64,000 nt of DNA. It comes from a virus. A program made the position numbers and the translations under genes. The stretch spans positions 1 through 64,000 of IMG/VR virus record IMGVR_UViG_3300043410_001007. One strand, 5' to 3'. Below are positions 22,687-32,200 of this stretch, piece by piece (the stretch's first letter is position 1; every line of letters starts with the position of its first letter). The notes beneath the pieces were generated by a model. The model had not been told where the DNA came from, ran no database searches, and saw only the letters and a list, made by a program, of their open reading frames with translations.

Positions 22687-25245
22687 ATGACAACATGGCA
22701 CGACCTCTGGAATAAAAACAAGTCAACACTAAAGAGTGGCAATCCCGATCTAATCTACCCCGGTGAAGTTATTATTCTACCGGACGGATCATCTTACACG
22801 ATTGTATCGGGTGACACACTCAGTGGCATTGCCGCCCGTCAACCAACAGCCCCAAAGATTCCTGAAGTTGGTAATCAAAACAGCGAAAATCAAGCATCAG
22901 ATGATAGCGGCGCAGAAAAAGAAAAAACTGATGCCGAGAAGCCACCAGAAAAGTTAGATTACCGGGCCATGGCTAAGCCTAATCCTCTGTCTAAGTTCAC
23001 TAGTTACACATACGGTCTATCTCTCTACATGGTAACAGCAGAAGCACTAAACAACTTTACTAAAAAAGGCGGCACACTAACAGGTATCAAGGGCAAGAAC
23101 AGCGGTGTGTATGTAGTAGCACAGAGCGGTGGTATCAACAGCGATGTAGAAGACCGTGCTATCACTATTGATAGAAAACTAGGCGGCGGCTCACCTGGTT
23201 ATGACTACTACTTAGACGATTTCGAAGTATCATCTTATCTACCCGGCGGCAGTAATAAAGGCACTGCTAGTACGGAAGTAAAGTTCAAAATTACTGAACC
23301 GTATGGTTTCTCGTTTCTCCGAGACCTAAGTATTGCCGCTACTAATATCAACAAAGCAAGTGAATTTACTAAGAAACTAGATCCCTCTAAACAACCTAAC
23401 GCAATCTCTCAATACTTTATCATGGGTGTAAAGTTCTATGGTTACGATGTAAACGGTGATGTAGTTACCGGCGGTAACCCACTAGCGCAGGGTTACGATA
23501 ACGGTGACGATACAGATCCTAACGCAGTTATTCAACGCTTCTACCCACTAAAACTATCTAACATGAAATTCTCGTTAGACGGTAAAGCAGTGACCTATGC
23601 GTTCGACGGATACATATTTGCTGAGTTCGATGGATACAATGAACTCAATTCTACTATTCAAAGTGCTATGAAGATTAGCGGCGCTACTGTACAAGACGCT
23701 CTAACCGGCGAAGATGGCATAATCACTAAAATGAATGCTGCCAATAAAGGTCAACAAGACAGACAAAAGATTGGTATACCAAATGAACTTGAAATTGAGT
23801 TCTTAGATGAGAATGGCAAAGTAGTAACTGATAGTCCGATAGCTAAAGGTAGATTAGTAGATGATGAAACATTTGCGGCATCAACTGCTCCAATGACACC
23901 AGTAAAATCAAAAGATGAAGTAACTGTGGCAGATAGCTTTAGAGCAGTGTCTATCAATAAGGGAGTTCGTGCTATCAATATCTCAGCTGGCACGAACATT
24001 ATCTCTGTTATTGAGAACTTGATAATCAAGAGTAGTTACATAGGTGATGCTCTGGGCGCTACAAAATCACCAGAAGCCGGCGAGAACCGTGTAATCAAAA
24101 AAGAGCCTACTAAAAAACTAGTATGGTTCTCTATTGCGCCGGTTGTAGAAATAAAAGGTCGTGATGAAAAGACAAATCAATGGGCGTTCAAAATCAAACT
24201 ACAGATCCGTCCATTTGATGTTCCGTATCTAAAAACAACAGTCGGTAGTACAGTATCAAAATACCCAGGCCCACGCAAATTCTATGAATACTTATTGACG
24301 GGTGGAAACAGCGAGATCATATCGTATGTACAAGAATACAATAACATGCTGTTCATACCGCAATTACAATCAGGCAACACTGATGCGCCTGATAAAGAAA
24401 TCAAAGACGGTACACCGGTAGGCACACAAAACACAACAGGTAATAAAGGCTCAGTGGGCGCAGGCCCCAACCGCTCAAGTGAAATCAATGACTTAGTAGC
24501 GGCGCAACTTTACAGCCCTGCTGATAACGCACAAGCAAAAATCAAAATCATGGGTGACCCTGATTACCTAATGTCGTCACTAGCACTACCAACTATTACT
24601 GCTAACAAAGTTTATTCTCGGGATGGTAGTATCAACGGCTTGAACGGACAAGTATTCATTCAAATTACATTCAATACTGGCTTCGATTACAATGGCGAGA
24701 CCGGATTATTCAATGTAGATGATAGAGTTCAGTTCTATCAAAGTGATAAACCTAAGAGTCTTGGTATTGATGGTGTGGTCTACAGAGTAAATCAAATCAG
24801 TAGTTCATTCTCTAAGGGAAAGTTCGAGCAAACATTAGAGCTAATAATTGTTAGTGAGACTATGCTAGTGGGAGAAGAGACACCTACTAAAGGCGGCGAG
24901 CGTAGTGAGAGTAGTAGCGCTAGTGCTAACGGCGGTGGCAAACAGAGCGCGGCAGGCGGAACAAAATCTGTTCCACAATCAGTTAGAAGTCAAGCACATG
25001 ATAAACGAAGTGCTAATGCGCCCACTAACAAAACGCAAGTTACTAATACTGAGATGCGTGTCGAGCCTAACTCATCTAGTACACCGCCTGACCCTAATAA
25101 CGATCCTGGTATGCACGAGCCTACTGAACCAGATAGCAACTATAACAACACTGCTACTCAGCTACCTAACGGCAGAGTAACGGTGTTAGACGATACTAAC
25201 CCTGGCGGCGGCTACGACGGCTACGATAACACTTACGAGACATAA
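22687..25245 (+). CDS. LysM-bearing baseplate hub protein (gp27-like by position)
   Basis: This protein has 852 residues. Residues about 12-60 repeat the permuted LysM of the 412-aa neighbour: SGNPDLIYPGEVIILPDGSS, then YTIVSGDTLSGIAAR. Residues about 95-620 are beta-rich and carry segments such as KLVWFSIAPVVEIKGRD and PRKFYEYLLTGGNSEIISYV. Residues about 640-740 (VFIQITFNTGFDYNGETGLF, later VYRVNQISSSFSKGKFEQTL) resemble the C-terminal domains of gp27/gpD-type hub proteins that seat the spike. The last 110 residues are Gly/Ser/Asn/Pro-rich and probably disordered. It precedes the gp5-like spike gene by two bases, the arrangement expected of hub and spike. The hub assignment rests on context and weak motif likeness. 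Confidence 0.65.
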   Translation: MTTWHDLWNKNKSTLKSGNPDLIYPGEVIILPDGSSYTIVSGDTLSGIAARQPTAPKIPEVGNQNSENQASDDSGAEKEKTDAEKPPEKLDYRAMAKPNPLSKFTSYTYGLSLYMVTAEALNNFTKKGGTLTGIKGKNSGVYVVAQSGGINSDVEDRAITIDRKLGGGSPGYDYYLDDFEVSSYLPGGSNKGTASTEVKFKITEPYGFSFLRDLSIAATNINKASEFTKKLDPSKQPNAISQYFIMGVKFYGYDVNGDVVTGGNPLAQGYDNGDDTDPNAVIQRFYPLKLSNMKFSLDGKAVTYAFDGYIFAEFDGYNELNSTIQSAMKISGATVQDALTGEDGIITKMNAANKGQQDRQKIGIPNELEIEFLDENGKVVTDSPIAKGRLVDDETFAASTAPMTPVKSKDEVTVADSFRAVSINKGVRAINISAGTNIISVIENLIIKSSYIGDALGATKSPEAGENRVIKKEPTKKLVWFSIAPVVEIKGRDEKTNQWAFKIKLQIRPFDVPYLKTTVGSTVSKYPGPRKFYEYLLTGGNSEIISYVQEYNNMLFIPQLQSGNTDAPDKEIKDGTPVGTQNTTGNKGSVGAGPNRSSEINDLVAAQLYSPADNAQAKIKIMGDPDYLMSSLALPTITANKVYSRDGSINGLNGQVFIQITFNTGFDYNGETGLFNVDDRVQFYQSDKPKSLGIDGVVYRVNQISSSFSKGKFEQTLELIIVSETMLVGEETPTKGGERSESSSASANGGGKQSAAGGTKSVPQSVRSQAHDKRSANAPTNKTQVTNTEMRVEPNSSSTPPDPNNDPGMHEPTEPDSNYNNTATQLPNGRVTVLDDTNPGGGYDGYDNTYET

Positions 25246-25247
25246 AC

Positions 25248-28200
25248 ATGGCAAATAATAAGATACGAACATCAGGCACAGCTAGTAGCTACTCTGAAAG
25301 TGCTGGTAGTAAAGATAGTACCCCCGCACTCAAGGGACTGATGATCGGCACGGTCAAGAATAATATTGACCCTACACACTCAGGTAAGTTACAGGTCTAC
25401 ATAGCGGCCAGTGGCGGCGCTGATCCAGATGACCAAAATAGTTGGGTTGATGTGGAATACATGAGCCCTTTCCTAGGAACAACTTCACCTGGCGGCGATC
25501 CAAAGAATGGTCCAGACAAAACAGGTGATGGTAAGTTCGTGGGTAACCCACAGAGTTACGGATTCTGGGCATCTGCTCCAGACATTGGCACTGAAGTGCT
25601 ATGCTTATTCACTGACGATGATAAACATCGCGGCTTCTACATCGGTTGTATTCCTAAATCAGGGATGATGGCAATGGTTCCTGCCATTGGTAGTACCAGT
25701 AAAGTAGTACCTAATAGTGGCGAAGCTACAACCTACGGCGGCGCTGATAGACTACCAACTACAGAAGTCAACATGGGTAACCCTTCCGTAAAGAAAAGCG
25801 CAACGGTGTATGACGAGCCTAAACCTGTTCACTCATATCAAGCTGGTATTTTATCACAGCAGGGCTTGATTAGAGACAACATCAGAGGTGTAATCTCATC
25901 TAGTGCTCAGCGTGAATCACCAAGTAGAGTATTTGGTATCTCTACGCCAGGCTCAGCAATCTTTGAGGGTGGTTACGATGCGTCAACAATCGCGGCAGCC
26001 GCGGCCAAAGGCGATAAGAAAAAACTACAAGTTCAGGGCAGAACTGGCGGTCACTCATTTGTAATGGACGATGGCACACTAGAGGGTGCAGATCAACTAG
26101 TTCGTTTACGCAGTAGTGCTGGACATCAAATACTAATGAGTGATAGTGGACAAACTTTATTCATCATTCATAGCAATGGCTTATCATGGATCGAACTCGG
26201 CAAAGAAGGCACAGTTGATATCTACGCAACTAACTCATTCAATGTTCGAACTAAAGGCGATCTAAACCTACACGCAGATAACGATGTGAACATTCATGCT
26301 AATAAGAAACTAAACATGTATGGTCAATCAATCTCAATAGAAAGTGAAAAAGATTCGACATGGCGTAGCGGCGGCAACTTCTCTGGCTACACTGTAGGCA
26401 ACTACACATTCAAAATAGACGGTAGTATGGGCTTACAAAGTGCGGGTGAAGGCGGCATCAATAGCGCAGGTACCCTACACTTGAATGGCTCTAAAATCAA
26501 CATGAATAGTGGCACAAAAGGACCAGTTCCTGCCACAATCAATAAGATTACTAAAACTAGTCATATCGAAACTACATTCAGTAAAAATGTTGGTTGGATG
26601 AATCCAGCTCCAGAACCTAATATGAGTATTACTAGTAGAGCACCGACTCACCAACCATGGATAGGTTCAGGTAAAGGCGTCAATGTAAAAATCAATGATG
26701 TGGCACCGGACGCTAGCGCACCAACAGCAACACCGGCAACAACAGCGGCGAATAATGCGGCAAAACAAGCACCTACTGCGCCAACATCGGCAGCAGAAGT
26801 AGCAGCCGCTCCCGCCGCAAAATCAGCGGCAGGACCGCTACCAGCTACAGGCGTAAAAGCACTCACTGCGCAAGTAGCAACTACGGCTCAATCACTAACA
26901 ACAGAAGCACAAAAGGCAGCCGGCGTAGTAAGTGCCGCTAGTGGACTCACAGTCAATCAAATGGAGGCAGCCGGTGCTGTTCCGCCAGGCGCCGCCGCGC
27001 AAGTAACAGCACTTGTAGCTAAGGGCATGCCGGTAGAAAAAGCATTAGATGGTAAGCTAACGGGGGTCGGTGGAGTAACTGATGCGAAGGTACTAGTGGG
27101 CGATGTTGTAAAACAAGCCGGTGTACTACAAGACGCAATCGTAAACAGCGCTACAAAACTAAAAGAGGCCGGAGTTCTAACAGGCAAAGAAAGTGCACTA
27201 CAAGCGGCAGGACCGATATTAGCTGGTGTAACACACGGTGTAAAAGATGTAGCAGATGCTCTAAAGGGCACTGCGGGTAGCGTCGGTGCTTTGATTGATG
27301 GTGCCGCAACAAGCGTCGGTAGTTCTCTTGGTAGTCTAAAAGACAGTTTGGCTAGTGGTAAGCTGGCGGCCGGTTTGGGTGAAAGTGTAAGCAGTGGTCT
27401 TGGCGGACTAAAGGCAAGTCTAGAAGGTCTGGGCGATAAACTCAAATCAGAAGCAGACAGCATGAAGTCAGGATTACAGAACGCATTCGCAAGTGTAGAA
27501 AAATCATTCACTGCTCTAAAAGGCGGCACAGTCAATACTCTTGGTAACGGTGACGGCAGTACTCCTCCACCTAAGGGTAAAACTGAACTTGCCGCTAACG
27601 ATTATGATAGTGCTAAAGCAGAATACGAAAGCGCAGAGACTGAATGGTTCAATGCTAAGCGTGATTACTCATACTCTAAGAGTGATGAAGATTATGAAAG
27701 AATAGCGGCCGCTGAAAAGAAAATGTCTTCAGCAAAACAAACAATGGCCAAAGCTAGTATGGCATTCTTGGGCAGTATGCCGGGTGGCAGTGCCGTGGCT
27801 GATGCGGCCGGTAGCATCAAGGACAAGTTAGGCGGCATCACTGATTCATTAAGTGCTAAAGCTGGCGGACTTCTAGACTCACTAAAGTCATCTACTGCTA
27901 CGAGTGGACTAAACGCACTGCCTGGTGGAGCTGGTGCTCTAATGGCATCAGTAAGCAATAGTGGCGCTGGCGGCACTAGTCCGCTTGATGCTATGAAGAG
28001 TGTGTCTGCTGGTGCTAATAGTCTAATAGCTAAGGTAGCACCATATTCAGGCGCTCTAGGATTATCTTCATCGGTTGCTCAACTACAATCAGCGGCTGGT
28101 AAGTTTACTGCTCTAACAGCAAAAGCAGACAGCTTATCTAATAAAATAACATCAGCGTCTGCTAAAATAGATAGTTTATCTGGTAAAGCTAGTGAACTAT

Positions 28201-28757
28201 CAGCATCACTGAATGACCCTACTAAGCTAGGTGGCAAACTAACAGAGGTAGGAGATAAACTCAAAGGAGCTATGGAAGGTGGTATGTCCAAACTAAATGG
28301 CGCGGCTGACTTGGCGAAGTCTGGCGCTAGTGGTATCATGGCCCAACTACAAACACAGCTAGATGCTATTGGCGGCGCGGGAGCTGAGGTAAAGAGTGCC
28401 GTAGCCGCTACAGGAACATTCGATACTACTGCGCTCAAAGCTAAGATGGGTAAACTACTTGGTGACGCTAAGATTCCTATGCCGTCGTTCAATGATAGCG
28501 TCAAACCATCATCGGATGTAGTAGCAGTAACAGAAGCACAAACAGCCGCACTAGAAGCAGTCAAAGATGCTCAATACAAGGTCAATGCGGCTAAGCTAAA
28601 CGCATCACTGACTAAGACTACAGCCTCATTTATGCCAGCCGCCCAGAAAGAAAAAATGTTAGCTGATGTACAAGAGAAGGTACAGGCCGCGCTAGATAAG
28701 TTAGATGAAGCTGAGAAAGCATATCAAGCTACTCTAAATGGCGGCACTACAGCGTAA
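25248..28757 (+). CDS. 5: Baseplate hub spike protein (gp5-like) with long Ala-rich tail
   Basis: This 1169-residue protein is much longer than T4 gp5 (575). Residues about 30-145 are the OB-fold of gp5/VgrG spikes: GLMIGTVKNNIDPTHSGKLQ, NSWVDVEYMSPF and GFWASAPDIGTEVLCLFTDD. Residues about 260-440 form the beta-helix part, including GTVDIYATNSFNVRTKGDLN and LHADNDVNIHANKKLNMYGQ. No lysozyme domain is visible between them. From about 490 to the end the protein is Ala/Ser/Gly/Lys-rich, with amphipathic helices such as GSSLGSLKDSLASGKLAAGL and a coiled coil with EKAYQATL near the end. This tail is unusual for a spike and could be internal to the tube or membrane-active. It shares the late baseplate operon. 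Confidence 0.85.
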   Translation: MANNKIRTSGTASSYSESAGSKDSTPALKGLMIGTVKNNIDPTHSGKLQVYIAASGGADPDDQNSWVDVEYMSPFLGTTSPGGDPKNGPDKTGDGKFVGNPQSYGFWASAPDIGTEVLCLFTDDDKHRGFYIGCIPKSGMMAMVPAIGSTSKVVPNSGEATTYGGADRLPTTEVNMGNPSVKKSATVYDEPKPVHSYQAGILSQQGLIRDNIRGVISSSAQRESPSRVFGISTPGSAIFEGGYDASTIAAAAAKGDKKKLQVQGRTGGHSFVMDDGTLEGADQLVRLRSSAGHQILMSDSGQTLFIIHSNGLSWIELGKEGTVDIYATNSFNVRTKGDLNLHADNDVNIHANKKLNMYGQSISIESEKDSTWRSGGNFSGYTVGNYTFKIDGSMGLQSAGEGGINSAGTLHLNGSKINMNSGTKGPVPATINKITKTSHIETTFSKNVGWMNPAPEPNMSITSRAPTHQPWIGSGKGVNVKINDVAPDASAPTATPATTAANNAAKQAPTAPTSAAEVAAAPAAKSAAGPLPATGVKALTAQVATTAQSLTTEAQKAAGVVSAASGLTVNQMEAAGAVPPGAAAQVTALVAKGMPVEKALDGKLTGVGGVTDAKVLVGDVVKQAGVLQDAIVNSATKLKEAGVLTGKESALQAAGPILAGVTHGVKDVADALKGTAGSVGALIDGAATSVGSSLGSLKDSLASGKLAAGLGESVSSGLGGLKASLEGLGDKLKSEADSMKSGLQNAFASVEKSFTALKGGTVNTLGNGDGSTPPPKGKTELAANDYDSAKAEYESAETEWFNAKRDYSYSKSDEDYERIAAAEKKMSSAKQTMAKASMAFLGSMPGGSAVADAAGSIKDKLGGITDSLSAKAGGLLDSLKSSTATSGLNALPGGAGALMASVSNSGAGGTSPLDAMKSVSAGANSLIAKVAPYSGALGLSSSVAQLQSAAGKFTALTAKADSLSNKITSASAKIDSLSGKASELSASLNDPTKLGGKLTEVGDKLKGAMEGGMSKLNGAADLAKSGASGIMAQLQTQLDAIGGAGAEVKSAVAATGTFDTTALKAKMGKLLGDAKIPMPSFNDSVKPSSDVVAVTEAQTAALEAVKDAQYKVNAAKLNASLTKTTASFMPAAQKEKMLADVQEKVQAALDKLDEAEKAYQATLNGGTTA

Positions 28758-28763
28758 TAAATA
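28756..28763 (+). promoter_or_regulatory. Late promoter box AATAAATA at a stop codon
   Basis: The box overlaps the TAA stop of the spike gene (TAATAAATA) and ends five bases before the ATG of the gp25-like gene. mRNA started here would have almost no leader. Confidence 0.5.
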
Positions 28764-28768
28764 CAACT

Positions 28769-29209
28769 ATGGCAACAAACATCTACAACGGCTTTTCGAC
28801 TATCGGCGTAAAGGAACGAAACTCAATCTACGACAACGGTGGATTGATTCCGGTCTCGACGGTGCCGTCTACTACATGTAAACTCAATGACGAGTATCTA
28901 GTTACTAGAGATTTACTAAATGCTTTCAATATTAGGCAAGGCGAGAAGCCAGGCAACCCAAAATATGGTACTATTATTCAAGGATTTATGTTCGAGCCTA
29001 ACATCGAAAACATTCGCAGTGAGATGGAGATGGAGATCCGCCGAGTGGTATCACTTGATCCTAGAATAATACTAAACTCACTAAACATCTATTCCCAAGA
29101 TAATCAAGTGACTTTTCAGATGGAAGTCATGTATGCGCCGTTCAATAACCCTACTACCCTTACTATGGGCATCGATAGACTAAGCGGTCGAGTATCTCAG
29201 GTAGCATAA
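28769..29209 (+). CDS. 25: Baseplate wedge protein (gp25-like)
   Basis: This protein has 146 residues (T4 gp25 132). The block LLNAFNIRQGEKPGNPKYGT (about 50-69) carries the gp25 signature, in T4-type and contractile injection systems written roughly as GER/K-P-x-x-P-x-x-G. It continues with MEMEIRRVVSLDPRIILNSL. gp25 joins wedge to sheath and nucleates sheath assembly. It is preceded by a late box ending five bases upstream and followed by gp6 after a short gap, the same pairing as in many phages and type VI-like systems. Confidence 0.92.
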   Translation: MATNIYNGFSTIGVKERNSIYDNGGLIPVSTVPSTTCKLNDEYLVTRDLLNAFNIRQGEKPGNPKYGTIIQGFMFEPNIENIRSEMEMEIRRVVSLDPRIILNSLNIYSQDNQVTFQMEVMYAPFNNPTTLTMGIDRLSGRVSQVA

Positions 29210-29228
29210 AATAGCAGATTTACGGGGT

Positions 29229-29255
29229 GATAAATACATCACTACGGGATAAATC
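29229..29255 (+). promoter_or_regulatory. Double late promoter box before gp6-like gene
   Basis: GATAAATA at 29229-29236 (followed by CATCAC) and GATAAATC at 29248-29255 are 19 bases apart. The second ends four bases before the gp6-like ATG at 29260. The first gives a workable leader of about 18 bases; the second would be nearly leaderless. This placement also argues for the ATG at 29260 rather than the upstream in-frame ATG at 29227, which precedes the boxes. Confidence 0.55.
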
Positions 29256-29259
29256 AACT

Positions 29260-32200
29260 ATGGCATCATCAAAAAAATCTTCATTGTTCGGCCTCCAGGA
29301 CTGGAAAAAGTTCTACGAGCCATACAGCAGTGCTGACCTTCAAAGTTATGACTATGAAAGTCTACGCAAGAACTTTATTGACTATCTAAAGCGTAACTAT
29401 CCCGAAACATTCAACGATTATGTAGAAAGTAGTGAGTTCGTAGCACTCTTAGATGTGATGGCATACATGGGCCAATCAATGGCCTTCCGTAGTGACCTAA
29501 ACGCCCGTGAAAACTTTATCGACACCGCCCAGCGCCGTGATTCCGTAATCAAACTAGCAAACTTAGTCGGCTACACGCCTAAGCGTAACACTAGTGGCCA
29601 AGGCCTAGTAAAAATCTCAGCAGTATCTACTACAGAAGCAGTCACTGACTTTAACGGCATCAATCTTAGCGGTCAATCTATCTTATGGAATGACGCGGCC
29701 AACCGTAACTGGCAAGAACAGTTCAACGCGGTTATCAATGCGGCACTCATCAACTCACAGCGCATCGGTAAACCAGGCAACAGCAACAATATTCTTGATG
29801 TAAAGACAGATGAATACACAATAAACCTAACATCAAATACTATTCCTACTATCAAGTTTCAGGCTAATGTAAGCGGTAGTTCAATGAACTTCGAACTAGT
29901 AAGTGTGACTAGTCTAAATCAAGAATACTTGTATGAACTACCACCAGCCCCAAGCAGCCAGTTCAACATCTTGTACAGAAACGACAAACTAGGATATGGT
30001 AGCCAAAACACCGGTTTCTTCGCATACTTCAAACAAGGTAGTTTAGAAACATTTGACTTCTCATTTACTGAAAAAATCGAAAACAATCAACAAGCAGTCA
30101 ATATTCAAGGCATCAATGATGATGATACTTGGTTGTACAAGCTGGATTCGTCTAATACACCTACAGAACTATGGACACAAGTACAAAACGTGTACATTGC
30201 TAGCGACAACAAACAAAGTACATCAGTAAAAACAATCTACAGTGTGCTAAGTAGAGCTAATGATGAGATTACAATATCATTCAGTGACGGTATCTTCGGT
30301 ACAATCCCAGTTGGTAGCTTCAGAACATACGTTCGTACAAGTAATGCTCGTCAATACACTATCAATCCTAGTGATATGTCTGGTAAAACTGCTCAACTAC
30401 AGTATGTAAGTAGAAGTGGTAAAACAGAAACCCTAACATTCACCTTCTCTCTACAATCACCATGTAGCACCGCATTGAACCGCGAAACTCTAGCAAACAT
30501 CAAAGAACGTGCGCCTAGTAGATACTACACACAGAACAGAATGGTCAACGGCGAAGACTACACAAACTTTCCATTCACACTTTACAACTCGATTATCAAA
30601 TCAAAAGCAGTCAATCGTAGTTCAATTGGCGTGTCTCGTAACTTAGACTTACTAGACCCAACAGGCAAGTACTCATCAACTAACGTGTTCGCTGACGATG
30701 GCGCCCTAACATTCGACAACTCGCCGCTAATCACATCTTTCTCTACCGCTAGTAGCAGTTATGCGACAGAGTTTCTAAGTAGTACTCTACCGTCCATACT
30801 AGGCGACAGTCCAGCAATACAATATTATCAAACATATTACAGTAAGAAGAAAGCACCAACTGGTTCAGATAGCTGGCGCTGGAATCTAACTAGTATCAGC
30901 GGTAGACAAGTAACTGGTTATTTCTACACCGATATCGCAGGTGGTCAATCACCGTTTCCACTTGGTCCATACAGTACAACAAACGCAAAATACATTACTA
31001 AGGGCGCACTCATCAAGTTTGAACCCGTAGATAGTACAATGTACTTTGATACTAACAACAGATTGACTTCGCAAGATACAGGTATTCGAAGTATCTGGGT
31101 CGGTGTAGACAATGTTGTTGGCGACGGCTTCAACTATGGCGCTGGCAACCTATCAACTGGTACCGGACCAGTAACACTCAACATGTATGTGCCTGGTAAT
31201 CCACTTGGCGCAACAACAGCGCAAGTACAAATCAGTGAAGTTGGCATTATTGCTCAGTTTGATAATACGCTAAGCAGTACAATCATTGCCTCAGCACTAG
31301 CAAAAATCAAAGTTCAGCAAGACTTTGCTCTACAGTTCGATGATACTAAACTAGCAAGTAGTGAACGTTGGAGTGTAATCGATATCCCAGTCACTGACCC
31401 AAGTGCTAGTACCTATTACACAGATCATTTAGTAAAATTTGAGCACTTGTCAGCCAAGGGAGTGTATCAAGTAACAATTAGAAACGTAAACTACAAGTTC
31501 TCATCGGTAAAAGCGGTCCGCTTCCTATTCGATGGCGTAGAGAAAGTCTATGATCCTAAGACAGGTCAAGTTCTTACCGACAAAGTATCAATATTGTCCA
31601 AGTATGATAAATCAATGCCGATCACGCATCAGTACGGATTGAACATTATTGGCCAACCCGTACAGAACGACGGTTTCAGCGACGACTTCCAAGTCACAGT
31701 ATCGCCGATCAACTCTAATACCGGTTACAGCAGTAACCCAATATTCTTTGATGAGATTGTCGGCGGCTCTACAATCGATCCTAGTAGAGCAGTATTCTTC
31801 AATGTATTGACTGATAGCGACAATTTAGACACAATCGAACTACTACCAACTGATACTGACATTGTGTACAATAAATCATTGATAAGTTTAGCTAGTATCA
31901 ACGATATTATCTATGAGCAACCGGTTGGTACAATCTTCTATTGTACACGAGCGCTAACTATTGAACTATCAGCGGTACCACAACTACGTAGTTCTACTGC
32001 GTACAAAGTAACTGCTATCAGTCCTATTGAGCATAAACTTACCAATGGTGATTCGGTAACCATCGTCGATGCTGGTCTTATTACTGAGACTAACAAGTAT
32101 CCATACAACGGTACATACACCGTTACTGTCGTAGATGACTTTACATTCACATACGAAGTTACAAGTACTGTTCAGTTGATTGCTGTCAAGGACGCACACG

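Noticed and set aside
26648-28564. Several minus-strand frames of 70-190 codons inside the spike gene
   Set aside because: They mirror the Ala/Ser-rich codons of the plus-strand tail and lack promoters and ribosome sites.
25248-28757. A lysozyme domain in the gp5-like protein
   Set aside because: No T4-lysozyme-like catalytic pattern was found between OB-fold and beta-helix; the linker there is short.
29227-29259. Upstream in-frame ATG for the gp6-like gene
   Set aside because: Late promoter boxes lie between it and the ATG at 29260, and the family-like start fits the downstream codon.
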